Shown here piece by piece: positions 51,765 through 61,124 of a stretch of DNA of 63,323 nucleotides; positions within the stretch are counted from its first letter, which is position 1, and each line of letters starts with the position of its first letter. The notes beneath the pieces were generated by a model. It was not told the origin of the DNA. It was given only the letters and a program-made list of their open reading frames with translations, and searched no databases. The DNA comes from an uncultured Prevotella sp. (GTDB lineage Bacteria; Bacteroidota; Bacteroidia; Bacteroidales; Bacteroidaceae), in the NCBI GenBank assembly GCA_947169185.1, contig CAMVOS010000011.1, forward strand, positions 1 through 63,323, read 5' to 3'. The translations under genes were made by a program, and so were the position numbers.

Positions 51765-54533
51765 CTATTTTCTTTCAATTTCTGAACACTGGCAGGGAAT
51801 GGTGACCCATACCATCGTACCTTTGCCATCCTCGGATTTGATGGTGATTTTGCCCCCCATCTGTCGTGTCAGTTCGTAACAAATGGCCAAGCCAAGACCC
51901 GTGTCTTGATGGTTGCTGCCAGAGAAACGTTCAAAGATGTGGTCGAGCCTGTCCTTAGGAATGCCGCTGCCTGTATCCATGAATGCCATGATAAGTCCCT
52001 CGCCCGTATAGTCGTAGCGCGCCCTAACCTGTCCGGAGGTCGTGTGTATGGCTGAAATGGCAAGCAGGCGGTCGATAATGATGCCGATGTTCTGGATGTC
52101 AATGTCGACGACCAGTTTGTTGTAAGGGTTGTCGACGAGATAGGTAACATCGTGCTGCCGATAGTTTTCCCATGCTGTCTGGCATCGTGGTTCGAAGATA
52201 GCGGCGAAATCGACGGATTGCTTCTTGAACTCGATCATCTCGGCATCGAGACGTGAGAGAAACAGGATGTCGTTGATGAGTTTTAGCAGTTGCGAGGAGT
52301 TATTCTTGATTTCCTGAATAAACAGTGGCTCCTCTTCAGGCAGATGCTCCATCTGAAACAGTTCGGCAAAGCCTACGACAGAGTTCAGCGGGGTACGTAT
52401 CTCGTAGCTCATGTTACGTAGGAAGGCGTTCTTGATGGTTTCCACCTCTTGCGCCTTCAGAGTTTTTTGGGCCAGCAGTTCTTCGGTAGCCTTAATCTCG
52501 CTGATGTCCCTGCACAGTCCGAAGTAGCTGTTGATGTCGCCATCGCTGTTGAAGATGGGTATGAACGATACATAGAGGTACATGGGATGTCCTTTGGAGC
52601 GTAGCGTCGTACGTATGGTGGCATTGAATGAGCCACGCATGCGGTTGTCCATGCTCTTGAGAATGCGTTGCGTCACACGTTTCGACTCGTCGTGGGTGAG
52701 TGCCATACAACGTGTCTGGGTCAGCTCGAATTCGTGTTGCTCAATGCCTTGATAGATGGCTACCGTGTGAGTGTCTGGTAAATAGTCTATCATGCGCACA
52801 CCACCGTTCTGCAACACAAAGTTGGTATTTCGAATATAAGTACTCACCTCCTCGTTGGCTTGTTGCAGCAACATGCTGTTGCGCTGCATCTGGGTGTAGG
52901 CATTGACATTCTCTGTCACGTCTCGCCCCGTGCCATAGATGGCCTGCAGACGGCCCTGGTTGTCGCGATAGGGTACAAGCTGCAGTTCGTAGTATTTGTC
53001 TGTTTGGAAGAACTGTCGTGTGGCTTCGCTCTGTGGCTGGTCCGACTTGTAGATGAGTGTCATACAGGTCTGTTGGAAATGTTCCAGGTCCAAGTCGTCC
53101 ATACGCAGCACGTCGCGCAGGTTGACGTTATGGTCGTGAACGGTAAATCGACCTCCCTTGATGACGGAAGCAGCTATCTCGTTCATGGTGATAACGGTAC
53201 CATTGGCATCATATGCCACCGTGTCAACCATTCCGGCATTGAAGATGGCCTGATAGCGTACCATGTTGTCTCGCACCTGTATTTGGCGCAGACGCTCTGC
53301 GGTGATGTCGCTGGACGTGCCAATCAGCGTGGCTGGTCTGCCGTTCTTGTCACGATGAAGTACGGACATGAGAATGGTCAGATGTCGTATCTCGTCGCTG
53401 TCAGCCGTCTTGGCTTGCACCTGTAGCTCAGTTTGGTCTTGATGGTCCGTCATCATCATTTGTATAGTTGCTGCCAGGTGTTCGAAGTCTTCAGGGATGA
53501 TGTGATAGTCGAAAATGCCCGACATTAACGGACTTTTATGCTGGTTGCCGTTTTCGTCGAAACGTGTGACGATGTTTTTGGCGGTGTCGTATAGCCAGAT
53601 GTTGACGTGGCTGGTACGCAGGATGAGGGCTAATCGCTGGTTGCTGCGTGTGATGGCACGTTTCATCTTCCTTTCGCGCAGTCGGTAGACGATGTAGTAT
53701 GCCAGGAACCCACCCGCTATGAGCAGCATCACGCCTACTACTTGCCATATCCAGGTGGGAATGCCAGAGTCGATGTACTCTGGATAGAACCATTTGTTCT
53801 GGATGGGTTGCAGACGTCCCTCCGAATTCAAGACGGTATATACGCTGTCCAACTGGTCGAGCAGGTGCTGGTTGTTCGACATAAACTTGTATTCGCCATG
53901 CTGGATGCTAACGGGTGTCAGTTCCATGTCATCGTACTGGAACTTGCGAACGAGGTATTTCAGCGACAGCGTGTTCCATACAACCTGATACTCCGTAGAC
54001 AGGTGCGCCTTTTGCACAGCCTCCTGCATGTCGTCGTATGCAACGGCGTTATTCCCCCAGTTGTGATTCATCATCAGATGATGGCTGAAGCTGCCTTTAT
54101 GGACAATGACGCGATGCTTGCCCAAGTCGCTGGTCTTCTTGATTCTGACGGGGGCATCCTTCTGGTGCAGCACACTATGGGTGAATATCTGGATGACGGT
54201 TTTTCCGTATTTGCCATAGTCGTTATGGAAATGTGCATCCATACCGCACATCAGGTCGGCATGTCTGTTCTTCAGGTCGTTGAGGGCATCCTGTGTGGGT
54301 TTCAGCTTGACGATGAACGGGATATCGAGCTCCTTGCATAACATCTTCAGCAAGTCGATATTGTAGCCCACAGCCTCGCCGTTTTCGTTCAGGAAAGCGT
54401 AAGGCCACAGGTCCCATGCGTCCTCATATATCAGTGGGCGCTCTTCGGTAAAGACTTGTATGCTGTCCTTCTTTTCCTGGGCGTGTACCAGCAATGGCAG
54501 AATGGCAAACAGTATGATGAGTATGTGCCTCAT
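51765..54533 (-). CDS. Sensor kinase homologue with solute-binding domain, Tyr in place of the phospho-acceptor His
   Basis: 922 residues, same layout as its neighbour: signal peptide, SBP_bac_3-like domain (about 28-270: DAWDLWPYAFLNENGEAVGYNIDLL), transmembrane helix near 275-295, PAS-like regions, HisKA, ATPase. The H-box reads RNMSYEIRTPLN, so position 710 is Tyr, not His. In the N-box (RLLAISAIHTTSG) the Mg-binding Asn is Ile826 and the nearby Lys is Ile. DTGSGIP and DTGLGLAI remain. It should not autophosphorylate normally. Since the rest is well kept, it probably works as a pseudokinase partner of the 49000-51762 kinase, which starts 2 bp after it. It overlaps the previous gene by 4 bp. 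Confidence 0.9.
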   Translation of the reverse strand: MRHILIILFAILPLLVHAQEKKDSIQVFTEERPLIYEDAWDLWPYAFLNENGEAVGYNIDLLKMLCKELDIPFIVKLKPTQDALNDLKNRHADLMCGMDAHFHNDYGKYGKTVIQIFTHSVLHQKDAPVRIKKTSDLGKHRVIVHKGSFSHHLMMNHNWGNNAVAYDDMQEAVQKAHLSTEYQVVWNTLSLKYLVRKFQYDDMELTPVSIQHGEYKFMSNNQHLLDQLDSVYTVLNSEGRLQPIQNKWFYPEYIDSGIPTWIWQVVGVMLLIAGGFLAYYIVYRLRERKMKRAITRSNQRLALILRTSHVNIWLYDTAKNIVTRFDENGNQHKSPLMSGIFDYHIIPEDFEHLAATIQMMMTDHQDQTELQVQAKTADSDEIRHLTILMSVLHRDKNGRPATLIGTSSDITAERLRQIQVRDNMVRYQAIFNAGMVDTVAYDANGTVITMNEIAASVIKGGRFTVHDHNVNLRDVLRMDDLDLEHFQQTCMTLIYKSDQPQSEATRQFFQTDKYYELQLVPYRDNQGRLQAIYGTGRDVTENVNAYTQMQRNSMLLQQANEEVSTYIRNTNFVLQNGGVRMIDYLPDTHTVAIYQGIEQHEFELTQTRCMALTHDESKRVTQRILKSMDNRMRGSFNATIRTTLRSKGHPMYLYVSFIPIFNSDGDINSYFGLCRDISEIKATEELLAQKTLKAQEVETIKNAFLRNMSYEIRTPLNSVVGFAELFQMEHLPEEEPLFIQEIKNNSSQLLKLINDILFLSRLDAEMIEFKKQSVDFAAIFEPRCQTAWENYRQHDVTYLVDNPYNKLVVDIDIQNIGIIIDRLLAISAIHTTSGQVRARYDYTGEGLIMAFMDTGSGIPKDRLDHIFERFSGSNHQDTGLGLAICYELTRQMGGKITIKSEDGKGTMVWVTIPCQCSEIERK

Positions 54534-56560
54534 GATGCTTCCGAGATGGGGTTGATGGGGATTTTAAACCAGAATGTTGAACCCTTGCCGACCTCGCTGT
54601 CAACACCGATTTCACCTCCACAATGGTCTATGATGGCCTTACAGATGGAAAGTCCCAGACCCGTGCCCTGCACGAAGTCATTGAGTTTGACAAAGCGTTC
54701 GAAGATGCGTGCCTGCTGGTCTGCGGGGATGCCGAGGCCGGTGTCTTCACAGTAGACGTAGATGCTCTGTCTGTCAGCACCGTCTTCCACACGATACCCC
54801 ACACGGATATGGCCCTGCTGTGTGTTCTTGACAGCATTGGTGACGAAGTTGGTGATGACTTGCTGGATGCGTCGGTTGTCGATTGTGACAAAGAGCGAGG
54901 GTAGGGGATTCTCCTGCAGAAACTCCACATTGGGATTCTCGATACGCTGTGCCAGTGACTGGCAGACGACGTCAAACTCCTTGCTGAAATCGACACGTTC
55001 GGGTATGAGTTCCAAGCCCGTGGAGTCGACGCTCGACAGTACGAGGATGTCGTTGATGAGTCGCAGCAGCATGTCGCAGTTGTTATGGATGATGCGTATC
55101 AGTTCGCGCTTCTGGTCGTTGTCTTCTAAAGCCTGCAAGAGGTCGCTGAAACCTACGATGGCATTCAGCGGGGTGCGGATTTCGTGCGTCATATTGGCCA
55201 GGAATACCGACTTCTGATGGCCAGAGTCCTTGGCACGCTCTGTTTCTCGCTTCAGCTGTTCCTGCTTACGCATCAGACCCTGTATGTTGCGCCAGATACC
55301 AAAGCTGCCCTTCAGCTGGCCATTGACGTCGTATTCTGGAATACTGTTAATCTGTACCCATTGGGGTTCCTTATATTTCTCACTGACTATGGGATGCATC
55401 TGGCCAATCCAGAATGCAGGCTTTGAGATGGCTTCAGCAGGGTTCGCCATGGAACGCACGAAGTCGTCGTCCTGATTGTAGAAGATGGTCTGCAGCTGCT
55501 CCAGGGTAAACGTCTTGTCGATGGTTGTCAGGTCTTTGTAGAACTCAATGACGTTCTCTTTGAGCTTGATGCGCCAGGGCTGCATCTGACAGTTCTCCAT
55601 CAGATAGCGTAGCTCTGTCTCGTACTGTTGGATTTCCTTGTTGGCACGACGCAGCTGATCGTCGTTCAGCTTGTTCTGCAGGTATAGCTCGCGCTCTTGC
55701 GTCACATTGCGTACTGCCACAGACAGATAGATGACGTTGCCCAGGTCATCGCAGATTGGGTGCAGGTGTATCTCCAGATAGTCGTGCAGGTTGCGCTCAG
55801 GAATAATGCTCTGGTAGCACACCCACAGCTCTTCGACATGGTTGCGATCCAGAAGCTCGTTGAAGGGTGGCAGGTCGAACATGCAGAACTGTGAGAAGAA
55901 GGCATCGCCCTCGTCGCTGTCGAAGTGGCATATTTCACGCATAATCCTATTGGCATCCAGCAGGTAGCCGTCAGGATCGTAGAACGACATGCCGATGATA
56001 CTTTCTTCGAAGATGCGCTTGTACTTATCTGCCAACTCTTGTTCTTCGCGCTGGGCTTGGCGAATGTCCGTCTCGTCGGTAAGGGTTGATATGACGTTGA
56101 CGGGCAAGTCGTTACCTGGCAGGTATTCGGCAATGCTGGTGTTGTTGAAAAAGCCCCAGCGTGGTGGCTTCTCGTCATCAAACTCGTAGTTCCAACGGTA
56201 GTAGAATTCTGCCTTTTTTACCTCACCCTTCATCAGCGCATGCAGATGTCGCAATGCCTCATGCAGGTCGTCAGGATGCACATGGCGCTTCCAGTCCTCG
56301 TCGCTGATGCCTTCGCCAGGCAGCATGTCGCCATATAGCTGTGTGGTATATTTGTCGCTGATAGACCATTGCAGCACGTTATACTGTCCGTCCTTTAGCG
56401 CTTCTTGTATCATCTGATTGGTGAATCTGGACTCCTTGGCATGTCTTCGCATACGGCGCAGGATGACCCTGTTGGCAACGATCACACCAACAAATAGCGC
56501 TACTATTACGATGAGCAGTATGGCTTGAAACGACTGTACTATAAATAATAATTGTGTCAT
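54530..56560 (-). CDS. PAS sensor histidine kinase, canonical H-box
   Basis: 676 residues, second gene of the operon. One N-terminal transmembrane helix (about 10-32) and no periplasmic domain. PAS-like regions span about 45-430, with PAS core blocks such as IIGMSFYDPDGYLLDANRIM. HisKA has His459 (ANMTHEIRTPLN). The ATPase domain has Asn575 (TNFVTNAVKNTQQG), DTGLGIP and GTGLGLSI. All motifs are intact and no receiver domain is present. From the first PAS block onward it resembles the kinase at 49000-51762. It starts 3 bp after the first kinase gene and overlaps the next by ATGA. Confidence 0.92.
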   Translation of the reverse strand: MTQLLFIVQSFQAILLIVIVALFVGVIVANRVILRRMRRHAKESRFTNQMIQEALKDGQYNVLQWSISDKYTTQLYGDMLPGEGISDEDWKRHVHPDDLHEALRHLHALMKGEVKKAEFYYRWNYEFDDEKPPRWGFFNNTSIAEYLPGNDLPVNVISTLTDETDIRQAQREEQELADKYKRIFEESIIGMSFYDPDGYLLDANRIMREICHFDSDEGDAFFSQFCMFDLPPFNELLDRNHVEELWVCYQSIIPERNLHDYLEIHLHPICDDLGNVIYLSVAVRNVTQERELYLQNKLNDDQLRRANKEIQQYETELRYLMENCQMQPWRIKLKENVIEFYKDLTTIDKTFTLEQLQTIFYNQDDDFVRSMANPAEAISKPAFWIGQMHPIVSEKYKEPQWVQINSIPEYDVNGQLKGSFGIWRNIQGLMRKQEQLKRETERAKDSGHQKSVFLANMTHEIRTPLNAIVGFSDLLQALEDNDQKRELIRIIHNNCDMLLRLINDILVLSSVDSTGLELIPERVDFSKEFDVVCQSLAQRIENPNVEFLQENPLPSLFVTIDNRRIQQVITNFVTNAVKNTQQGHIRVGYRVEDGADRQSIYVYCEDTGLGIPADQQARIFERFVKLNDFVQGTGLGLSICKAIIDHCGGEIGVDSEVGKGSTFWFKIPINPISEAS

Positions 56561-56563
56561 CGC

Positions 56564-58612
56564 TTATTCTTTTATGATGTCACGCTTCTTCTCCACTTGC
56601 TTGGCTTCGCAGGGGATGGTGATGCGTGCCGTGGTACCTTTATCCTTCTCTGACAGTACCTCGATGTCGCCTCCCAGCATGCGTGCCAATGCCTGCAGTA
56701 TGGGTAGGTCGAGTCCTGTGCCAAACTGCTGGATGTTTGAATTGCGTCCGGAACGGCTGAAATGTTCTGCCAGCACGTCAGCATCAACGCCAATACCCGT
56801 GTCTTCAATGCTGATGATGAGCTCGCCATGCCAGTATTCGTAGCGGGCACGGATGGTACCCTGCTGTGTGTAGAAGGCGGATAAGACGCAGGCGCGTTGT
56901 ATGATCTTGCCTACATTCTCCAGGTCGACGTTCACTACCAAGTGTTCGAAGTCGTTCTCGATGATGGTCTTTACCTTGGGATTGACGTTCAACAGCCCCA
57001 TCTGACAGCAGCTTTCAAAGAACATGGTGAAATCTATTTCGCTAGACGTGCTCTCAATCATGCCGGCATCAATGCGCGACAGGAACAGAATGTCGTTGAC
57101 CAGGTCCAGCAGATGGTTCGAGTTCTTCTTGATTTCCTCGACAAAGATGGGCTCGTCTGCAGCGTCATGCTCAGCTTCGAAGAGTTCGGCAAAGCCCACC
57201 ACTGTGTTCAGCGGCGTACGGATCTCGTAGCTCATATTGGTGAGGAACGACTGCTTCAGGTTTTCTGTCTCCTGAGCCTTCTGCGACTCTATGGCCAAGC
57301 GACGTTCTGTCTCTACCAGCTCTGTCATGTTACGACACATACCGAAATAGCGCTCTACCTCTCCCTGGGCGTTAAATACGGGTATCATGCTGAACATCAG
57401 CCATATCGGACGCTCTTGCTTGTCGTGCAGGATAATCTCGATGGTTTCCTCAATAGGTTTGGGCACTCTGTGGTCCATGCGGTTCAGCGCTATCGAGACG
57501 TTCTTCCTGAAACGGGGCGTAGCGAGACGAGTGCAGCGCACTTGCGACAGTTTGAGCTGGCTCTGGCTGATGTTATTCGATATCTCGAAGGTGTACTTGT
57601 CGGGGTAGTAGCTCACCATTCTGACATCACTTACACGCAGGGCGTAGTTGATGTTGCGGATGTATTTCTGGATGTTTCTGTGCACTTCGCGCAACTGCTT
57701 CAGTCCGTCTTGCTGGCGGTGTACGGACTCCACCATGTCCGTCACGTTACGTCCGGAGATGTAGATGCCCTCCAGCTCTCCATCGGTATTGGTCACGGGA
57801 TTGATGGAGGCTTCGTAGTAGTATTTACCATTGGGTACAGCACTGGTAATGGTATAGCCTTCTTTCTCCAGCTCGTCTGTGCTTAGAATGGCTGTCGTGC
57901 GGATGTCGCCAGTATGCGTGAAATCTATGCTGTTCAAGATAGGGTTGTCCTCTATCCTGAGGTCAGATAGCAGCAGCCCTTTCCTGTCGTTGACGTTAAA
58001 CGAGCTGCACGCTTTGTCGTTGATGTCGCTCAGACGTCCGTCCTTGTCGTAATAGATCATATCCGACAGTGCCGAGTTGAACACCGTATGGTAGCGCATC
58101 AGCAACTGCTTCGACTCTTGCTCGCGCCTCAGGGTGTCGGTAATGTCGCGCTGTACACCCAACAACATCTTTGCCCGTCCATGATTGTCGTACTCCACCA
58201 CCGATAGTGTCACCTCGTAGAAGCGCTGTCCGCCTTCAGCGGTGGCATTGCCTTTAATGCGCAATTTGTTGTTAGTCTGCTTACCGTCACAAATGTCGAA
58301 GATGATGGCGCGCAGACGTTCAAAGTCGTCACGGTCAAAGAATTGCGAGAAGTCGATGGGGTTGTATTCGTGGGTAATGTCACCTGTTTCAGTGATGCTT
58401 TGGTAGCGGCGTGTCGCCTTCCGGTATGTCCACAAACGCAGCTTACCCGTCTGCAGGATGATGACCAGGCGCTTGATTTGATTTTTGCTCTTGGCATCAG
58501 CGTCCTTTTCTATCAAACCCCATCGGCGGTTGAAGAATAGCATGATTGCGATAGCAGTTAACAAAACCGCCACCACACCTATAAATATGTAATCTACAAA
58601 TTGAGCATCCAT
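56564..58612 (-). CDS. PAS sensor kinase homologue, Tyr in place of the phospho-acceptor His
   Basis: 682 residues, first gene of the operon. One N-terminal transmembrane helix (about 7-27), PAS-like regions (about 45-440, e.g. DMIYYDKDGRLSDINDKA), HisKA and ATPase domains. The H-box is TNMSYEIRTPLN, with Tyr462 at the phospho-acceptor site. The N-box is RACVLSAFYTQQG, with Leu577 where Asn belongs and Phe where Lys belongs. DTGIGV and GTGLDL are kept, but the F-box is degraded. It pairs with the canonical kinase 3 bp downstream exactly as the 51765-54533 gene pairs with 49000-51762. Its promoter is at 58660-58691. Confidence 0.9.
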   Translation of the reverse strand: MDAQFVDYIFIGVVAVLLTAIAIMLFFNRRWGLIEKDADAKSKNQIKRLVIILQTGKLRLWTYRKATRRYQSITETGDITHEYNPIDFSQFFDRDDFERLRAIIFDICDGKQTNNKLRIKGNATAEGGQRFYEVTLSVVEYDNHGRAKMLLGVQRDITDTLRREQESKQLLMRYHTVFNSALSDMIYYDKDGRLSDINDKACSSFNVNDRKGLLLSDLRIEDNPILNSIDFTHTGDIRTTAILSTDELEKEGYTITSAVPNGKYYYEASINPVTNTDGELEGIYISGRNVTDMVESVHRQQDGLKQLREVHRNIQKYIRNINYALRVSDVRMVSYYPDKYTFEISNNISQSQLKLSQVRCTRLATPRFRKNVSIALNRMDHRVPKPIEETIEIILHDKQERPIWLMFSMIPVFNAQGEVERYFGMCRNMTELVETERRLAIESQKAQETENLKQSFLTNMSYEIRTPLNTVVGFAELFEAEHDAADEPIFVEEIKKNSNHLLDLVNDILFLSRIDAGMIESTSSEIDFTMFFESCCQMGLLNVNPKVKTIIENDFEHLVVNVDLENVGKIIQRACVLSAFYTQQGTIRARYEYWHGELIISIEDTGIGVDADVLAEHFSRSGRNSNIQQFGTGLDLPILQALARMLGGDIEVLSEKDKGTTARITIPCEAKQVEKKRDIIKE

Positions 58613-58627
58613 ATCCTTTGTTGGCTA

Positions 58628-58647
58628 TGAAGTTATTGGCAACTTCA
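58628..58647. promoter_or_regulatory. 7-bp inverted repeat in the leader of the kinase operon
   Basis: TGAAGTT-ATTGGC-AACTTCA, perfect arms, lies between the -7 box (58660) and the first kinase start (58612). It could be an operator just downstream of the transcription start. Confidence 0.45.
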
Positions 58648-58659
58648 ATACGTTTGCTT

Positions 58660-58691
58660 GCAAAGATAATACTTTTTTTGATAAAAGCAAA
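58660..58691 (-). promoter_or_regulatory. Promoter of the four-kinase operon
   Basis: -7 TATCTTTGC (GCAAAGATA at 58660-58668) and -33 TTTG (CAAA at 58688-58691), spacer 19 bp, an exact match to the Bacteroidetes consensus layout. Confidence 0.8.
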
Positions 58692-58708
58692 ATAATTTGC
58701 AGATTTAT

Positions 58709-58740
58709 TTTGCATTTTCCTCGTTTATTCGTATCTTTGC
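58709..58740 (+). promoter_or_regulatory. Promoter of frr-rsgA
   Basis: -33 TTTG (58709-58712), 19-bp spacer, -7 TATCTTTGC (58732-58740), 27 bp before frr. Confidence 0.8.
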
Positions 58741-58767
58741 CAACAGAATGAACTAATTATTGACATT

Positions 58768-59328
58768 ATGATTGACGTAAAACAAACTTTAGCAGCTGCT
58801 GAGGAACGTATGGAAATGGCAGCCATGTTCCTCGAAGAAGAGCTGAATCGTGTGCGTGCCGGACGTGCAAACGTGGCCATTCTTGATGGCGTTCGTGTAG
58901 AGTCATACGGTTCGCGTGTACCACTGAATCAAGTAGCCAATATTTCAACGCCCGATGCACGTACCATTGCCATCAAGCCGTGGGATAAGAAGCAGATTCG
59001 CGACATCGAGAAGGCTATTATGGACAGCGACGTGGGCATCACACCTGAGAATAATGGCGAGATTATCCGCCTGGGCATTCCGCAGCCTACAGAGGAGCGT
59101 CGTCGCGACCTGGTGAAGCAGTGTAACAAGATTGCCGAGAAGGCTAAAGTCGAGGTGCGCAACGTGCGTGGCGACATCAAGGACAAGCTGAAGAAGGCTA
59201 TCAAGGACGGACTCTCTGAGGACAACGAGAAGGACGCTGAGGCCGAACTCCAGAAGATCCACGACAAGTACATCAAGAAGCTCGACGATCTGATGGAGGC
59301 CAAGAATAAGGAAATCATGACAGTCTAA
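58768..59328 (+). CDS. frr: Ribosome recycling factor
   Basis: Splits post-termination ribosomes together with EF-G. 186 residues, the usual length. Family blocks: EELNRVRAGRANVAILDGVRVESYG, ANISTPDARTIAIKPWDKK, RLGIPQPTEERRRDLVKQ and VRNVRGDIKDKLKKAIKDG. rsgA starts on the base after its stop codon. Confidence 0.97.
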   Translation: MIDVKQTLAAAEERMEMAAMFLEEELNRVRAGRANVAILDGVRVESYGSRVPLNQVANISTPDARTIAIKPWDKKQIRDIEKAIMDSDVGITPENNGEIIRLGIPQPTEERRRDLVKQCNKIAEKAKVEVRNVRGDIKDKLKKAIKDGLSEDNEKDAEAELQKIHDKYIKKLDDLMEAKNKEIMTV

Positions 59329-60246
59329 ATGCACGGACTAGTCATTAAGAATACAGGAAGCTGGTACACCGTCCTGACGGACGCTGGCCAGCTCCTTGAT
59401 TGTAAGGTGAAGGGCAATTTCCGCATCAAGGGAATCCGCTCCACTAATCCTGTGGCCGTAGGCGATCGCGTCACCGTCAACGACGAAGGGTGGATCACGG
59501 AAATAGAGGATCGCAAGAACTACATCATCCGCAAGAGCATCAACCTCTCGAAGCAGAGCCACATCCTCGCTGCCAATGTCGACCAGGCTATCCTTGTTGT
59601 TACAGTTGCACGTCCCGAGACCAGCACCACCTTCATCGACCGTTTTCTGGCTTCTGCCGAGGCCTATCGCGTGCCCGTGATACTTATATTTAATAAGAGC
59701 GACCTCCTCAGCGACGAGGAAGCCCATTACCAGCAGATGATGATTGACCTCTACGAGACCATCGGCTATGAGTGTCATGCCATCTCGGCTCAGACGGGCG
59801 AAGGCATCGAGCCCCTGCACCACAAGCTCGAAGGCAAGATCACCCTTCTCAGTGGCAACTCCGGCGTGGGCAAGTCCACACTCATCAATCGCCTCGTGCC
59901 CAATGCCAACCTACGTACTGCCGACATCAGCGATGCCCACCAGACAGGCATGCACACCACCACCTTCTCCGAAATGATTCCCATGGGTAGCGGGTGGCTC
60001 ATCGATACCCCGGGCATCAAGGGCTTTGGTACCTTCGACATGGAACGCGAAGAACTCACCAGCTACTTCAAGGAAATCTTCGAATTCTCCAAGCAGTGCC
60101 GCTTCTCCGACTGCACCCATACTCACGAGCCTGGCTGTGCCGTTCTCAAGGCCGTCGAAGACCACTACATCGCCCAAAGTCGCTATCAGTCCTACCTCTC
60201 AATGCTCGATGACAAGGATGAAAATAAGTACCGCGAAGCCTACTAA
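59329..60246 (+). CDS. rsgA: Small-ribosomal-subunit biogenesis GTPase RsgA
   Basis: Circularly permuted GTPase acting in late 30S maturation. 305 residues. An N-terminal OB fold ([22 protein letters not shown]) is followed by permuted G motifs in the order [19 protein letters not shown] and DTPGIKGF, then a zinc-binding C-terminal domain ([16 protein letters not shown]). Its ATG follows the frr TAA directly. The stop codon lies in the loop of an 11-bp hairpin. Confidence 0.96.
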   Translation: MHGLVIKNTGSWYTVLTDAGQLLDCKVKGNFRIKGIRSTNPVAVGDRVTVNDEGWITEIEDRKNYIIRKSINLSKQSHILAANVDQAILVVTVARPETSTTFIDRFLASAEAYRVPVILIFNKSDLLSDEEAHYQQMMIDLYETIGYECHAISAQTGEGIEPLHHKLEGKITLLSGNSGVGKSTLINRLVPNANLRTADISDAHQTGMHTTTFSEMIPMGSGWLIDTPGIKGFGTFDMEREELTSYFKEIFEFSKQCRFSDCTHTHEPGCAVLKAVEDHYIAQSRYQSYLSMLDDKDENKYREAY

Positions 60247-60257
60247 GCTTCGCGGTA
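60229..60257. terminator. Hairpin spanning the rsgA stop codon
   Basis: TACCGCGAAGC (60229-60239) and GCTTCGCGGTA (60247-60257) pair perfectly; the 7-nt loop contains the stop. It lies between converging genes and lacks a clear T-run, so intrinsic termination is likely weak. Confidence 0.55.
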
Positions 60258-60261
60258 ATTG

Positions 60262-61116
60262 TTACCCAATCGTAATCGTATATTTTGACATGAACGAGGC
60301 ACCTGGCTGTAGGTGATTCATCAGGGGCTTGTCTTTGAAGTCACCTTTCCAGTTGCGTGGGTCGCCAATGCCGTACCACGGTTCGATGCAGACGAAGGGT
60401 GCGTGCTTGTCGTAGGGACTCCAGAAAGCGCAGACGGGCGTCTTGTAGTCGACGGTGACGGCAGGCTCGCCATTGGTGTCCATGAGCATGGCGCGATGGG
60501 TCTGAGACTTATGGATCTTGACGGAGTCGTTGCGGAAGAAGTTGTTCGTGATTTCGAGAATGCCCATATCGGCCTCCAATGGTATTTCTACCATGTCGTG
60601 ACTACCATCGGCATAACTCTTCAGCGCATCCATGGGCTCTTCGTTGTCGAGCTTGATCATGCCCTCGAGTTTGCCACCAGGCATGTTGAAGGCGGGGTGT
60701 CCGCCAATCTGAAAGTGAATCTCGCGCGAGTCGGTATTCTCGACATGCCAGATGACGTGTACCTTGTTGCCCTCGAGGCGATAGGTGATGGCGAGATTGA
60801 AACGGAAGGGGTAGACCTTCAGCGTCTCGTCGGACTCGTGGAGGGCCAGCGTCACCTTTTCGTCAGTCTGGCTGATGACGGTAAATTCCGTGTCGCGTGC
60901 AAAACCATGACGGGGTAGATGGTACTCGCGGCCATCAACCACGTAGGTGTTGTCGTTGACGCTGCACACGATGGGGAAGAGGATGGGGGAGTGGCGTGGC
61001 CACTGCTCGCCAGCCTGCCACATGTACTCGCGGCCCTCGCTGTCCTTCACACTCTGGAGCTCGGCTCCCAATTCGGCGATACGTATCGCCAGCTGTTCGT
61101 TTTTCAGTTCTATCAT
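60262..61116 (-). CDS. Aldose 1-epimerase family protein
   Basis: Galactose-mutarotase-like enzyme of 284 residues without a signal peptide, so cytoplasmic. Blocks: LGAELQSVKDSEGREYMWQ, RHSPILFPIVCSVNDN, LPRHGFARD (catalytic His region), FQIGGHPAFNMP and CIEPWYGIGD (Glu). It fits the LacX-like branch of the family. It would interconvert alpha and beta anomers of a hexose or pentose; the substrate is unknown. It starts 8 bp after the nucleosidase gene and is likely co-transcribed. Confidence 0.9.
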   Translation of the reverse strand: MIELKNEQLAIRIAELGAELQSVKDSEGREYMWQAGEQWPRHSPILFPIVCSVNDNTYVVDGREYHLPRHGFARDTEFTVISQTDEKVTLALHESDETLKVYPFRFNLAITYRLEGNKVHVIWHVENTDSREIHFQIGGHPAFNMPGGKLEGMIKLDNEEPMDALKSYADGSHDMVEIPLEADMGILEITNNFFRNDSVKIHKSQTHRAMLMDTNGEPAVTVDYKTPVCAFWSPYDKHAPFVCIEPWYGIGDPRNWKGDFKDKPLMNHLQPGASFMSKYTITIG

Positions 61117-61124
61117 AGTATGTG

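Noticed and set aside
51765..58612. Tyr at the H-box as a sequencing error
   Set aside because: Two different genes show TAC at the same codon, and both also lack the N-box Asn and Lys, which errors would not produce together.
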